NCBI GenBank assembly: GCA_963783695.1
Contig: CAWAOM010000008.1
Span: 1 to 64,000, forward strand
Length of the DNA stretch: 64,000 bases
From: BM003 sp963783695
GTDB taxonomy: Bacteria; Pseudomonadota; Gammaproteobacteria; Steroidobacterales; BM003
Direction: 5' to 3'
Below, in pieces: positions 7,420-16,292 of this stretch. Made by a program: the position numbers and the translations under genes. The notes under the pieces are model-generated. The model did no database searches and was not told the DNA's origin. It was given only the letters and a program-made list of their open reading frames with translations. Numbering within the stretch: the first letter of the stretch is position 1; the number at the start of each line of letters is the position of its first letter.

Positions 7420-8700
7420 ATGAGATCCCTGACGACGTTTTGCGGCGTCATCGCGTTGGGTCTTTTCAACGTGGGCGCCGCCCAGACTCTGACCCCGGAA
7501 GAGCAACTGGGCAAATCCATCTTTTTTGACACCAATCTCTCAATCAACGGCAACCAGTCGTGTGCTGACTGTCATGGGCCGGAAGCGGGCTGGACCGGGC
7601 CAATTGCCGACATCAACACAGGCGGCACGGTTTACGAAGGCTCGATCGCCGGGCGTTTCGGCAACCGTAAACCCCCGAGTTCAGCCTATGCCACGCCGAG
7701 CCCCATTCTGCACACGGACAAGAAGGGCGACTTTACCGGCGGCAACTTCTGGGACGGCCGCGCGACCGGCGAAAAGGTGGGAAGCCCGGCAGCGGACCAG
7801 GCGCAGGAACCGTTTCTCAATCCATTGGAACAGGCTGCCCCCGACCTCGCATGTATCGTTCACGAGGTTTGCTCGGCCAGTTACCCGGTGAGCTTCGAGC
7901 AGGCCTGGGGAGCGGGCCAATGCGATATCGCCTGGCCAGCCGATGTGGAGACTGTCTGTGCAACGCTAAACGGTAGCGTCGATCTGTCGGATGAGGACCG
8001 GGCGAAGGCTGCGGAAAACTACGATTCGATCGCGTTGTCGATCGCCGCATTCGAGGCCTCACCGGAGTCGAATGCATTCAGTGCAAAATTCGATGCCTAC
8101 CTGGCAGGTGAGGCGAATCTGACCCGCGAGGAGAAGATTGGCCTCAATCTGTTCAAAGGCAAAGGCAAATGCTCCAGATGTCACACGCTGAAGGGCAATT
8201 CGAAAGATGAGCCGCTGCTCACCGACTTCACCTATGACAATCTCGGCCTGCCGCGAAACCCGGATAATCCATGGTATACACAGACCCAGTTCAACCCGGC
8301 CGGGAGCGGCTGGATCGATCTGGGCCTCGGCGGCTTCCTGCAGAACCGGATCGAATATCAACTCTACGCCGGCGCGAATCTCGGCAAGCAGAAAGTACCC
8401 ACGTTACGCAACGTGGACAAACGCCCCTATCCGGGCTTTGTGAAAGCCTTTGGCCACAACGGCTACTTCAAGAGCCTGAAAGGGATCGTGCATTTCTACA
8501 ATACGCGGGACGTGAAGCCAGTCTGCGCGGACCCCTTCACGACCGAGGCCGATGCGCTGGCCCAGGACTGCTGGCCCGAGCCGGGGGTTGCGGCGAATGT
8601 AAACACGAAGGAGCTTGGCGACCTGAAACTCAGGGACGACCAGGAAGATGCCATCGTCGCGTTTTTGAAAACTCTTTCGGACGGCTATTTCACGCCCTGA
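7420..8700 (+). CDS. Di-haem cytochrome c peroxidase/MauG family protein
   Basis: A 426-residue exported protein. The signal peptide MRSLTTFCGVIALGLFNVGA ends near AQT. Two CXXCH haem c sites are visible: CADCH near residue 49 and CSRCH near residue 250. The segment between carries the LGKSIFFDTNLSINGNQSC opening typical of CcpA/MauG proteins, and the C-terminal half keeps KVPTLRNVDKRPYPGF and FGHNGYFKSL. Family members reduce peroxide or oxidise protein partners in the periplasm. Extra Cys pairs (CIVHEVC, CVC-like spacings near 145-190) form an insertion between the haem domains. It stands alone, with no cytochrome maturation or amine dehydrogenase genes beside it. Confidence 0.9.
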   Translation: MRSLTTFCGVIALGLFNVGAAQTLTPEEQLGKSIFFDTNLSINGNQSCADCHGPEAGWTGPIADINTGGTVYEGSIAGRFGNRKPPSSAYATPSPILHTDKKGDFTGGNFWDGRATGEKVGSPAADQAQEPFLNPLEQAAPDLACIVHEVCSASYPVSFEQAWGAGQCDIAWPADVETVCATLNGSVDLSDEDRAKAAENYDSIALSIAAFEASPESNAFSAKFDAYLAGEANLTREEKIGLNLFKGKGKCSRCHTLKGNSKDEPLLTDFTYDNLGLPRNPDNPWYTQTQFNPAGSGWIDLGLGGFLQNRIEYQLYAGANLGKQKVPTLRNVDKRPYPGFVKAFGHNGYFKSLKGIVHFYNTRDVKPVCADPFTTEADALAQDCWPEPGVAANVNTKELGDLKLRDDQEDAIVAFLKTLSDGYFTP

Positions 8701-8711
8701 CAGAGGATACG

Positions 8712-8757
8712 AAACGGGGCTGGACCGATCTGCGACATTCTCGGGCTGGCCCCGTTT
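8712..8757 (+). terminator. Putative terminator hairpin after the peroxidase gene
   Basis: A 9-bp stem (AAACGGGGC at 8712-8720 pairing with GCCCCGTTT at 8749-8757) encloses a 28-nt loop, 11 nt after the stop codon. There is no strong T tract beyond the TTT closing the stem, so efficiency is uncertain. Confidence 0.45.
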
Positions 8758-8862
8758 GAAAACGCCGAAAACTCGAACCTCAGCCCGTGTCAGATAAGGG
8801 CAAACTTACGTTTATCCTCTAATGTGGGAGCTATTGCCGTGGTGATCGAGGTTTCGTCGGCC

Positions 8863-9024
8863 TTAAGCAGTAAATTTGATTCTGGGCCGAGAACCGAATA
8901 TCAAGCTGGGGAGAATGAGCGGCCCAAACGCTTGGCTCAGGCCAATCGGAGGCAGGGCAAGTAGATCTGGAATTAGCCAGTTCCACAGCAGCGAAGTTGG
9001 AATCGCAGCCACGAACGCGAACAT
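8863..9024 (-). CDS. Small membrane protein (WNWLxPxLxxLPxI type)
   Basis: A 53-residue frame. It carries SLLWNWLIPDLLALPPIGL followed by SQAFGPLILPSLIFG. This closely resembles a widespread but uncharacterised class of short bacterial membrane proteins with the pattern WNWLmPxLFGLPxIxxxQAxGLLxLxxILFG. The in-frame ATG is at 9024; reading frame stays open about 14 codons further back but without another ATG. A typical family member has a longer N-terminal helix, so this copy may be truncated. The surrounding 8701-9175 interval contains no other gene. Function is unknown. Confidence 0.5.
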   Translation of the reverse strand: MFAFVAAIPTSLLWNWLIPDLLALPPIGLSQAFGPLILPSLIFGSRPRIKFTA

Positions 9025-9175
9025 TAGCCAAGTGGTGACCCCATCCCCATTATCCGGACAGGTTCACTAGAGGGTAGCGATTGGTTTAGATCGCCAGAGC
9101 AGCGTAGAGAATAGCCAGAGAGGGAGAAAATCCCTGTATTTACAGAGCCAGGCGGGCTAAATCGCTGATTTGAAA

Positions 9176-9252
<77 letters not shown>

Positions 9253-9429
9253 GCCGCGGCGGAATTCTATCAGTTTCGCCGGCGTCGGCGTGAGTCCCGG
9301 GTCCGCCACCTGTCGCCGCCCCGACATCTGCGGCCGCGGGCCAAAGATGTGACCCCTCGCGACCAGAACGCCCCTGCCCCCGCCCATAGACTCTTGGCCT
9401 GTTTCGAGGATTAGGCCGGAGGCTCTGAC

Positions 9430-9612
9430 ATGAAGAAATTCATAGCGTTAGCCGAACGTGGATTGGTGATTTTGGCGATCTTCGGCGTCATCACGATGAT
9501 CGTCACTCACAAGCCCGTGAACTATCCCGTCGCCCCGCCGGAGGCAACCCAGCCCACGGCCGCGGAAATCGTGCCGCAACGGCCAGCGACGCACCACCTG
9601 TCCAGCCGCTAG
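9430..9612 (+). CDS. Small single-pass membrane protein, hypothetical
   Basis: A 60-residue protein. It begins MKKFIALAERGLVILAIFGV, forming one membrane helix to about residue 26, followed by a Pro/Ala-rich periplasmic tail (YPVAPPEATQPTAAEIVPQ). A GGAGG-like purine run (9418-9422) lies upstream of the ATG, which supports translation. No family is recognised. It stands between the tRNA and the CPBP gene and may be transcribed with the latter. Confidence 0.5.
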   Translation: MKKFIALAERGLVILAIFGVITMIVTHKPVNYPVAPPEATQPTAAEIVPQRPATHHLSSR

Positions 9613-9784
9613 GGAGCGAGCGCCCTCTCTGTACCGATTGATACTTCCGGCACCGGCCACCGCAGCGGTCGGCGCCGGGCCACTTTTCCAGAATTATCCT
9701 CGCCCCTCTTTACAACCGGTCGCACCATGCCGTCCGGTTCGCTGCGCTAGACTCTGCCGCTGCAACCTCCAATCGGACTCGTCG

Positions 9785-10375
9785 ATGCACCAACGCCGCT
9801 CCGTCGTCAACCTTGCCCTGCTGTTCGAGGGCGGCCTGATTGTGGTCGCCGTGGCTGCCGGGTGGCTGCTCGGCACGCCGGCATTTGCCGATCTGCGCCT
9901 CACGATGGATGCTCTTGCGCAGGGCATCGCCGCGACGCTGCCGATGTTGCTGCTGCTGACACCGCTGGCGCGGCGCAACCGCGCGCTGCAAGAACTGCGC
10001 GACTTCGTCGGCCGCCAGGTCCTGCCGCTGTTCAAAAACGCCACCCTGCTGCAACTCGGCCTGTTGTCCGTGCTGGCCGGGCTTGGCGAGGAAGCCCTGT
10101 TTCGCGGCGTGGTGCAAAGCTGGCTGGTACAGCACGTTGGCGTCTATCCCGGCTGGATACTCGCCAGCATCGCGTTTGGCCTGGCCCATTATGTCAACCG
10201 CACCTATGCCATCGTGGCGACCCTGATCGGGCTGTATCTCGGCTGGCTTTATCTCGTGAGCGGCAACCTGTTGCTGCCGGTCATCGCCCATGCGCTGTAC
10301 GACTTCGTCGCGTTGATCGTGTTGCTGCGAGAGGGCAATCGCGAGCTCAATCGGTCTCGTATTCGCTCCGAATAA
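9785..10375 (+). CDS. CPBP family intramembrane metalloprotease
   Basis: The ATG at 9785 gives 196 residues. The reading frame is open upstream, but that part lacks membrane character, so 9785 is preferred. Several hydrophobic helices carry the CPBP (Abi/Rce1-like) motifs: GEEALFRGVV with the EExxxR pair near residue 100, FGLAHYVN near 138, and IAHALYDF near 175. Rce1-like enzymes cleave substrates inside the membrane using a glutamate-histidine site; the bacterial substrates are mostly unknown. Its 3' end overlaps the convergent MauE-like gene by 29 bp. Confidence 0.88.
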   Translation: MHQRRSVVNLALLFEGGLIVVAVAAGWLLGTPAFADLRLTMDALAQGIAATLPMLLLLTPLARRNRALQELRDFVGRQVLPLFKNATLLQLGLLSVLAGLGEEALFRGVVQSWLVQHVGVYPGWILASIAFGLAHYVNRTYAIVATLIGLYLGWLYLVSGNLLLPVIAHALYDFVALIVLLREGNRELNRSRIRSE

Positions 10376-10865
10376 ATACGTTGATCCAGTCGTAGACAAT
10401 TGCCGAGCCGACTACGCCGATCACCGCCGTAATGCGAACACCGAGCGTGCTACCGGTATGACCCGCGAGCGCGACACCGCACAGCGCAAACACAAGCAGC
10501 AACAGGTTTCGCAACAGCAGCCAGCCGCCAATCGGCACCTCGCTGCCAGCACCGCAACCACAGTCTTCGCCACCGGCACCCATCGCCCAGGCCACGCCGA
10601 CCGCGGCGCAATACACCGCCAGCAGTGCGGCGGCCGCCTGCAACGCCTGCGGACACTCAGCCGCAAAAACCAGCCCGGCGGCAAGCGTCAACTCCAGCAG
10701 CGGCAGCAACTTTGCCATCGTGGATATCAGGCTGGCGGGGACAAACGGATACGCAGCAAGATGATCGCGGAAAGCAGCCGCGCGGACAATTTTGGCCAAC
10801 CCGGACACTGTGAACAGCAGCGCCAGTGACCAGGATATCCAAAGGCTAAATCCGCCCGGCATCAT
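10347..10865 (-). CDS. MauE/DoxX-like membrane protein
   Basis: The start at 10865 (MMPGGFSLW) gives 172 residues. The frame is open to 10934, but the additional residues are polar and unlike the family. Four hydrophobic segments are visible, with the MauE-type hallmarks LFTVSGLAKIV and FRDHLAAY near the N-terminus and the cysteine motif GGEDCGCGAG in the middle. MauE proteins help make disulfide-rich periplasmic proteins such as methylamine dehydrogenase small subunit, probably via redox chemistry at these cysteines. No amine dehydrogenase genes lie nearby, so a general membrane thiol-redox role is a fair inference. Confidence 0.75.
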   Translation of the reverse strand: MMPGGFSLWISWSLALLFTVSGLAKIVRAAAFRDHLAAYPFVPASLISTMAKLLPLLELTLAAGLVFAAECPQALQAAAALLAVYCAAVGVAWAMGAGGEDCGCGAGSEVPIGGWLLLRNLLLLVFALCGVALAGHTGSTLGVRITAVIGVVGSAIVYDWINVFIRSEYETD

Positions 10866-11225
10866 TCTGTCGCACCATTGCGACAGTACCGGCTCATACC
10901 CGAATCCGCGAAGCAGCGGCTGACGATGTGGCAACCGAAGACCCCAACGTCTTCCGATCGGCCGCTGCCCGAGTACACCGGCTCGGCGCTGGCGGATAAC
11001 GACCCGGCATATCGCCCCATCGACAGCACACCCGCGGCAAGCCGCACGGCCTCACAAACACCGCCATCGCGGGAACCGATCACGCATTTCCGCAACACCT
11101 TGCGGCCCCCGGATTGTCTGGGTATTTGACAGAATTCCGGTTTTTGTGAGGCTGATCACAACAGTCAGGACCCGCGATAACTAGTCTAGCCACGAGCAAA
11201 GTCATCCGACGACAGGGCTAGAGCC
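10866..11225. other. Intergenic region with control signals
   Basis: This 360-bp interval lies upstream of the histidine kinase operon and the leftward MauE-like gene. Reading frames on both strands (10878-11129 and 10862-11098) look like chance frames with no family features. The interval holds a CRP-type palindrome at 11145-11160 and a TTGACA at 11127-11132. Confidence 0.5.
11145..11160. promoter_or_regulatory. CRP/Vfr/Clp-type binding site
   Basis: TGTGAGGCTGATCACA is an exact match to the TGTGA-N6-TCACA consensus. It lies 66 nt before the start codon of the histidine kinase. A weak -10-like sequence (GATAACTAG, from about 11175) downstream would place the site near -40, as at class II activated promoters. 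This assumes a CRP-family regulator exists in the genome; none is in this window. Confidence 0.55.
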
Positions 11226-13040
11226 ATGGTTCGTAATATTCTCGCAGTTCTACTGGCCGCCACCGCAGTGGTAATGTTCGGCTACCTGGTTTTCCAGTCG
11301 CGGCCGATCGGCGCAGATGAACAGCACGCGCATAACGTGCTTGCCACGCAGACCCGGTCAAGCATCGACGATTATCGCGCACTGGTAGAGCAATACAGCA
11401 GCGCACGCCATGCCGGCCGCCTGATCGGACCCAGCTCAGGCATCGTACTGGAAAGGCTCAACCAGTCCCAGCGTGCGGCCAGCGCCCAGCAGGCCACCGT
11501 CAACAATCTCAAAGGCAGCCGCGGTCTCGACAAAAATCTCGCCGCCTATATCGGCAGCGCCGACGGCCTGCAAAAGGCCAGTATTGAATTCGTCGAGCAT
11601 CAAAACCTGCTCGCCAATGCGATGGACTCCTTGCGCGCCGATTCGGCGCGCACGGTGCAGCAACTGCGCAGCGATGGTGCTGTTGCCGCCTCGCAGAATT
11701 CGTTCATCCTCGTCACCGGCGCGCTCGACTACGGCCGCAGCAATAGCCAGATCAACCCCGAAACGCTGCAGAGCACGCTCGATACGCTCAGTGCCGTCGA
11801 CCAGCCGCAACTGCAAAGCCTGTTGCGAGCGGTCGAGGTGGTGTTGCAGGAGCGCCCCGCCGTGGATGCCGCGTGGAACCAGATCGTCAACTCCGACTTC
11901 GTCGATCAGGCGGAGGCGTTGTGGCTGAAAGAGCGAGCCCGCTATAACGCCCGCGTCTCGCAGGTCGATCGTAACCGCGTCATGCTTTCGGTCTATGCGG
12001 CGCTGATGCTGGCCGCACTTGCATTCCTGACCTTCCGGCTACTGCACAGCTACCGCATTCTCAACTCAGCCAATGCCGAACTCGAGGCGCTCAACGAGAA
12101 CCTCGAAGACCATGTCGAGGCGCGTACCTCAGAACTCTCGAGCGCGCTCTCGGAGTTGAAAGAGTCGCAGGTGCAGCTGGTCCAGGCGGCAAAGATGTCA
12201 TCGCTGGGGCAGCTGGTCGCCGGCATCAGCCACGAGATCAACACGCCGCTGTTGTATCTGCGCAGCAATGCAGACCTGATCCAGGAGCGCCTCGACCAGT
12301 TGTCGGAGTTTCTTATCGGCCTGCGTGCAACGCTCGACAAGGCGAAAGGACCCGAGCGCGACCAGCAGGCTTTCATCGGCGGTCTGAAAAACATCGACAA
12401 ACAGATCCAGGACGATGGCCTCGGCGACGATGTCGAGGACTGCCGTGCGCTGATCAACGACAGCATAGAGGGACTGGAGCAACTCAGCGAAATGGCGCTC
12501 AGCCTGAAGGATTTCAGCCGTCTCGATCGCGCGCCGGTCGCCAAATACCATGTCAACGACGGGCTCGACCGTACGCTGCTTATCGCCAAGAACGCCCTGA
12601 AACACAAGGTCCGGATCATCAAGCAATACGGCGAAGTCGACGACATCACCTGTTCGCCGTCGCAGATCAACCAAGTGTTCCTCAATCTGATCACCAATGC
12701 CGCGCAGGCCCTCGACGACCAGGGCGACATCGCAATCAGCACGACCCAGGACAACGACACTGTCCGGGTCACGATTTCGGACAACGGCTGCGGTATTCCC
12801 GAGGATATTCTCGAGAAAATTCGCGATCCGTTCTTCACCACGAAGCAGGTTGGCGAAGGCACCGGTCTCGGACTGGCGATCGTCGAGAAAATCATCAACT
12901 CGCATGGCGGTCAGTTGCAGATCGAGTCCGAAGTCGGCAAGGGTTCGGCGTTTACCGTCGTCCTGCCGCGACGGGCCCAGATGCAGGCGGCCAGCGAGGA
13001 CAACGACGTGCAGGAACCTGCCGTCGCGATCGCCGTCTAG
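11226..13040 (+). CDS. Sensor histidine kinase with DAHL-like helical sensor domain
   Basis: A 604-residue protein with membrane helices at about 3-23 and 253-272. They enclose an all-helical periplasmic region rich in Ala, Gln and Leu, of the DAHL (double all-helical ligand-binding) kind. A coiled coil (280-322) leads to HisKA with the phospho-acceptor H336 in LVAGISHEINTPLLYL. The long HisKA insert and the HATPase boxes NLITNAAQAL, DNGCGIPEDI and GTGLGLAIVEKI complete the kinase. It is followed after 15 nt by its probable partner regulator and then a TonB-like gene. A CRP-type palindrome lies upstream. The signal sensed is unknown. Confidence 0.92.
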   Translation: MVRNILAVLLAATAVVMFGYLVFQSRPIGADEQHAHNVLATQTRSSIDDYRALVEQYSSARHAGRLIGPSSGIVLERLNQSQRAASAQQATVNNLKGSRGLDKNLAAYIGSADGLQKASIEFVEHQNLLANAMDSLRADSARTVQQLRSDGAVAASQNSFILVTGALDYGRSNSQINPETLQSTLDTLSAVDQPQLQSLLRAVEVVLQERPAVDAAWNQIVNSDFVDQAEALWLKERARYNARVSQVDRNRVMLSVYAALMLAALAFLTFRLLHSYRILNSANAELEALNENLEDHVEARTSELSSALSELKESQVQLVQAAKMSSLGQLVAGISHEINTPLLYLRSNADLIQERLDQLSEFLIGLRATLDKAKGPERDQQAFIGGLKNIDKQIQDDGLGDDVEDCRALINDSIEGLEQLSEMALSLKDFSRLDRAPVAKYHVNDGLDRTLLIAKNALKHKVRIIKQYGEVDDITCSPSQINQVFLNLITNAAQALDDQGDIAISTTQDNDTVRVTISDNGCGIPEDILEKIRDPFFTTKQVGEGTGLGLAIVEKIINSHGGQLQIESEVGKGSAFTVVLPRRAQMQAASEDNDVQEPAVAIAV

Positions 13041-13055
13041 GAGAGGCAATAGCCC

Positions 13056-14438
13056 ATGTCAGGCAATGCAACACAGAAAAAACCCAGAGTCGTGTTCGTC
13101 GACGACGAGCAGCGAGTGCTCAACTCGATGCGCGTGCGGTTTCGACGTGAATACGACCTCCACCTGACTACCCTTGGGTCCGAGGCGCTGGCGATGCTCG
13201 AAGAGCATGAAATCGACGTTATCGTTGCGGATCAGCGGATGCCCGAAATGCAGGGCACGGAAGTCCTTGCCAAAGCGCGCGATACTTCGCCGCGCACCGT
13301 CCGGATACTGCTGACCGGATATGCGGACCTCGATGCGATTGAATCGTCAATCAACGACGCCGAGGTATTTCGGTTCCTGACCAAGCCCTGCGCCCCGGAA
13401 GAACTGCGCGAGACCATCCAGCAGGCGATCGACATTGCACGCGATCAGAACATGATCGCGGCGCTCGAAGCCGCACCGGTCGAAGCAGAGGCCGCCGAAA
13501 CAGTCAGTGCTTCGCATACCGAACCGGCCATCTCTCTCAGCGTTATCGAAGAAGAAACGACCACCGATGCGCTCGCCCTGGTCGAGGCTGAGCAGGCATC
13601 CCTCGCACAATCCCCGCACATGACCGCCGAACCAGTCAGTGTCGCAGCCGACACCAGCGATATCGCAGAGGAAATCGTGCTCGAGACTTCGCACGAGGCG
13701 GCAATGCAATCCAGCGCCGACGATTTCGAGTCAGCGCCGGCGCACAACAACAGCGACAGCGGCAAAACCGAACAAGACGAGTTCCTGCCCAACGCTCTGC
13801 AAATGGAGTCGGCCAGGAGCGATGACGATCCCGATGCCATCACGATTGTGCTCGAGGGCGATTCCGCATCCGTTATCGCGGAAGAAGTCGACGACGATTC
13901 CCCGGTGCCCGCCGCCATTGCCGCCGGCATAGAGGACAAAATCGGGGTGCTCGTCTTCTCCGAGGACAAGGCAACGATCGATGGCATCCGCGAAATGGTG
14001 GGTGAGCGTTACATGGTCGTCGGCGCCGGCAATATTGTCTCCGTCACCAAGCTGCTGAAAGCCACCCGCCCGGGCGTGCTTGTGACGGACATCTCGGAAG
14101 ACCTCGAAGTCATCGAGACCATGGTTAACGCACTGAAATCGCATTTACCGGAACTGGTAACGATCGTGATTGGCGAGCATCGCGACACCGTCGGTCTGGT
14201 CAACCTGATCAACTACGGCCAGATCTACCGCTTCCTGCAAAAACCGCTGGCTGCCGGAACGTTCACGATGACGGTCAAGGCAGCGACGCAGAAACACCTG
14301 CAACTGAAGAAATACCCCGAACTCGCCCGTCGATACGCCGTCAGGCAGAAAGATGGCGACGAGCACGTTCGCGGCGCGTTTCGCAGTTTCCTGGATCGGC
14401 TACGCAATATGAGCCGGCTCTGGGCCACCCACTCCTGA
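13056..14438 (+). CDS. Double-receiver response regulator with acidic linker
   Basis: A 460-residue protein. The first receiver (about 10-130) has the acidic pair D16/D17, phospho-acceptor D59 in VIVADQRMPEMQG and K110 in RFLTKP, a form typical of RpfG-type regulators. It lacks the HD-GYP domain usually attached. A roughly 150-residue linker rich in Glu, Ala, Ser and Thr follows. A second, diverged receiver (about 290-415) retains VLVTD and FLQKP but has a weakened acidic pocket. There is no DNA-binding or enzymatic domain, so output probably goes through protein contact. It lies between the histidine kinase and the TonB-like gene. Confidence 0.88.
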   Translation: MSGNATQKKPRVVFVDDEQRVLNSMRVRFRREYDLHLTTLGSEALAMLEEHEIDVIVADQRMPEMQGTEVLAKARDTSPRTVRILLTGYADLDAIESSINDAEVFRFLTKPCAPEELRETIQQAIDIARDQNMIAALEAAPVEAEAAETVSASHTEPAISLSVIEEETTTDALALVEAEQASLAQSPHMTAEPVSVAADTSDIAEEIVLETSHEAAMQSSADDFESAPAHNNSDSGKTEQDEFLPNALQMESARSDDDPDAITIVLEGDSASVIAEEVDDDSPVPAAIAAGIEDKIGVLVFSEDKATIDGIREMVGERYMVVGAGNIVSVTKLLKATRPGVLVTDISEDLEVIETMVNALKSHLPELVTIVIGEHRDTVGLVNLINYGQIYRFLQKPLAAGTFTMTVKAATQKHLQLKKYPELARRYAVRQKDGDEHVRGAFRSFLDRLRNMSRLWATHS

Positions 14439-14457
14439 TCGTCGAGCGAGGAATTTC

Positions 14458-15828
14458 ATGGAGGCAAACAGCAAAAACCCTATCGACATGCTGATCATAG
14501 TGGCCGTCGTATTGCTGGCCGGGGTCGCGGGAACCTGGTTTTTCGTAGGCGGAGAAGACGAGGAACTGGTATCCGCCCCATCACTCGACAGCGCCGCGAC
14601 CGTGGCCCAACAGGCCGCGGAAATCGCCGAAGCTCAGGACAACCAGGCGCTGCTCGGGCTGGCCCGACTCGCCATGGAAGCCGGGCAACTGTTGCAGCCC
14701 GCCGGCAGCTCCGCGCTGGACTATTTCCAGCGCATACTTGCCAACGAACCTGACAATATGGCCGCGCTCGACGGCATGGAACGCGTCCTCGACAGCGTTG
14801 CACTTTCGTCCGAAACGGCGCTTGCAGCCGGTAACGTCAGCGCCGCCCTCGGCGCCTACGAGTTATTGAAAAATGCGGCCCCGACCAGCACCCAGACCTT
14901 TACTGTGCGCCAGTTACTGGTCGACCGCCAGACCGAACTTACCGAACGGGCAGGACGACTGATCGAAAACGAACGTTTCGATGACGCCGAGGCAATGCTG
15001 GATCAGGCGGCCGAGTTCAGTACCAGCGAACCCGAACTGCTTAGCGCCACCAGAGTCCTCCTGGACGAGGCACGCAGCGCAGTCGAGACGGTCGAGCAAG
15101 CGCCGGTGGTGGCCGCCGTTGCCAAGCCGGCCGCCACCAAGCCGAGCGCCGCCAAGCCCGCGCCGAAAAAAGCCGCGCCGGCGAAGGCCGCACCCAAAGC
15201 GGCCGCGAAGCCGGCCCAACCGGCGAAAGACCCGACCGACGAACTGTTCGTCAGCGCACTCGCCCGCCTCGCCAGCGGCAAACTGGTCGAGCCGCGGTCC
15301 GACAGTGCATTGTTCTACTACGAGGAAATTGCGAGCCTTTCGCCCGGCGACGCCGACCTCCTCGCGTTCCGCGATGACCTGTCCGAGGCCATGCTCGAAA
15401 AAGCGAGCGCCAGTTTCAGTGCCGGAAACATTGCGGAGACCGAGAAATGGCTCGCCTATGTCACTGGCATCGATGCCGACAACCCGACGCTGGCGTCCAT
15501 CCAGGCCCGCGTAGTGCAACGCCAGGCCGAAGCGGAGGGCAGACGCGTCATTCCTATGGAAGAACTGGAGCTGGTCAAATTCGTCGAACCGCGTTACCCG
15601 AAGCGGGCCGCGCGCGAACAGATTTCGGGCTGGGCCGATGTGCAGTTCACGGTCTCCGAGGACGGAAGACCCGAGGAAATCGAAGTGATCGATGTCAGCG
15701 AAAAAGGCTACTTCGAGTCCGCCACACGCCAGGCCGTGTCGAAGTGGCGGTTTAAACCCCGCGAGTACCAGGGCCTGGTTATTCAGCAGCGGGTCGGGGT
15801 CAGGGTCAGCTTCAGCTTCGACAGTTAA
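14458..15828 (+). CDS. TonB C-terminal domain protein with TPR-like middle
   Basis: A 456-residue protein. One N-terminal membrane helix (about 10-30) is followed by Ala-rich helical repeats of TPR character, an Ala/Pro/Lys linker (about 210-255, many AAPKKA-like units), a second helical region, and a C-terminal TonB domain. That domain opens with VKFVEPRYPKRAAREQISG and has WADVQFTVSEDGRPEEIEV and SKWRFKPREYQG. Such proteins span the periplasm and contact outer-membrane receptors. No ExbB/ExbD is present, so energy coupling may use proteins coded elsewhere, or the domain may be purely structural. It is the third gene of the kinase-regulator run. Confidence 0.88.
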   Translation: MEANSKNPIDMLIIVAVVLLAGVAGTWFFVGGEDEELVSAPSLDSAATVAQQAAEIAEAQDNQALLGLARLAMEAGQLLQPAGSSALDYFQRILANEPDNMAALDGMERVLDSVALSSETALAAGNVSAALGAYELLKNAAPTSTQTFTVRQLLVDRQTELTERAGRLIENERFDDAEAMLDQAAEFSTSEPELLSATRVLLDEARSAVETVEQAPVVAAVAKPAATKPSAAKPAPKKAAPAKAAPKAAAKPAQPAKDPTDELFVSALARLASGKLVEPRSDSALFYYEEIASLSPGDADLLAFRDDLSEAMLEKASASFSAGNIAETEKWLAYVTGIDADNPTLASIQARVVQRQAEAEGRRVIPMEELELVKFVEPRYPKRAAREQISGWADVQFTVSEDGRPEEIEVIDVSEKGYFESATRQAVSKWRFKPREYQGLVIQQRVGVRVSFSFDS

Positions 15829-15839
15829 CCAAATCTGCG

Positions 15840-15868
15840 GCATGGCCGGCCAATCGCGCCGGCCATGC
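15840..15868. terminator. Hairpin between convergent genes
   Basis: An 11-bp perfect stem GCATGGCCGGC/GCCGGCCATGC with a 7-nt loop lies 12 bp after the TonB-like stop and 16 bp from the end of the leftward DUF4332 gene. It could act on both strands. T tracts are weak on both sides. Confidence 0.55.
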
Positions 15869-15884
15869 GCAAAACACCACCAGA

Positions 15885-16292
15885 CTAATACGTCATCTTG
15901 GCCGGCAGGTTCTTTGCCTGTTCGACCCAGTCGGCGACCGTGGCCGGCGGGGCAACCTGGCGCACCAGATTTTTCTCTTCGTTGACCTCGGCCATTTTGG
16001 CCGCAAGGTTGTCGGCATTACGCTGAGCCAGTTCCTTTACGGTATCGACTCCGGCAGCCTCGAGCAGTTCGGCGTATTGGGTCGACACGCCACTGACCCG
16101 GAACAGATCCGCCTGGTTGGCGAACTTCAGGATGCGCGCATCACCGATGCCGGTCGTCTCCGCCAGCGCCTTGCGCCCTTTCGGATCACAGGCTGCATCG
16201 AGAAACTGCTCAACGGTCTTGATGTCCGCCTCAGCCAGCTTTGCCGCGGTATCCGGACCGATACCTTCGATTTCCTCAATATTCTTTGCCAT
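15885..16292 (-). CDS. DUF4332/helix-hairpin-helix protein
   Basis: A 135-residue protein starting at the ATG at 16292, preceded by GGGAG with good spacing. Two TTG/GTA codons further upstream are in frame but need not be used. Two helix-hairpin-helix-like units are seen: IEEIEGIGPDTAAKLAEAD near the N-terminus and FRVSGVSTQYAELLEAAGVD in the middle, with ETTGIGDARIL between. The GIG turns are characteristic. DUF4332 proteins are thought to resemble DNA-binding HhH modules; their role is unknown. The gene stands alone between a TonB-like gene and the Spy-type gene. Confidence 0.85.
   Translation of the reverse strand: MAKNIEEIEGIGPDTAAKLAEADIKTVEQFLDAACDPKGRKALAETTGIGDARILKFANQADLFRVSGVSTQYAELLEAAGVDTVKELAQRNADNLAAKMAEVNEEKNLVRQVAPPATVADWVEQAKNLPAKMTY

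Noticed and set aside
10878..11129. 83- and 78-codon frames on both strands upstream of the MauE-like gene
   Set aside because: They overlap each other, have no Shine-Dalgarno and no recognisable protein pattern.
14914..15843. 309-codon leftward frame opposite the TonB-like gene
   Set aside because: It arises from the Ala/Pro/Lys linker and repeats of the real gene, and has Gly/Arg-rich shadow composition.
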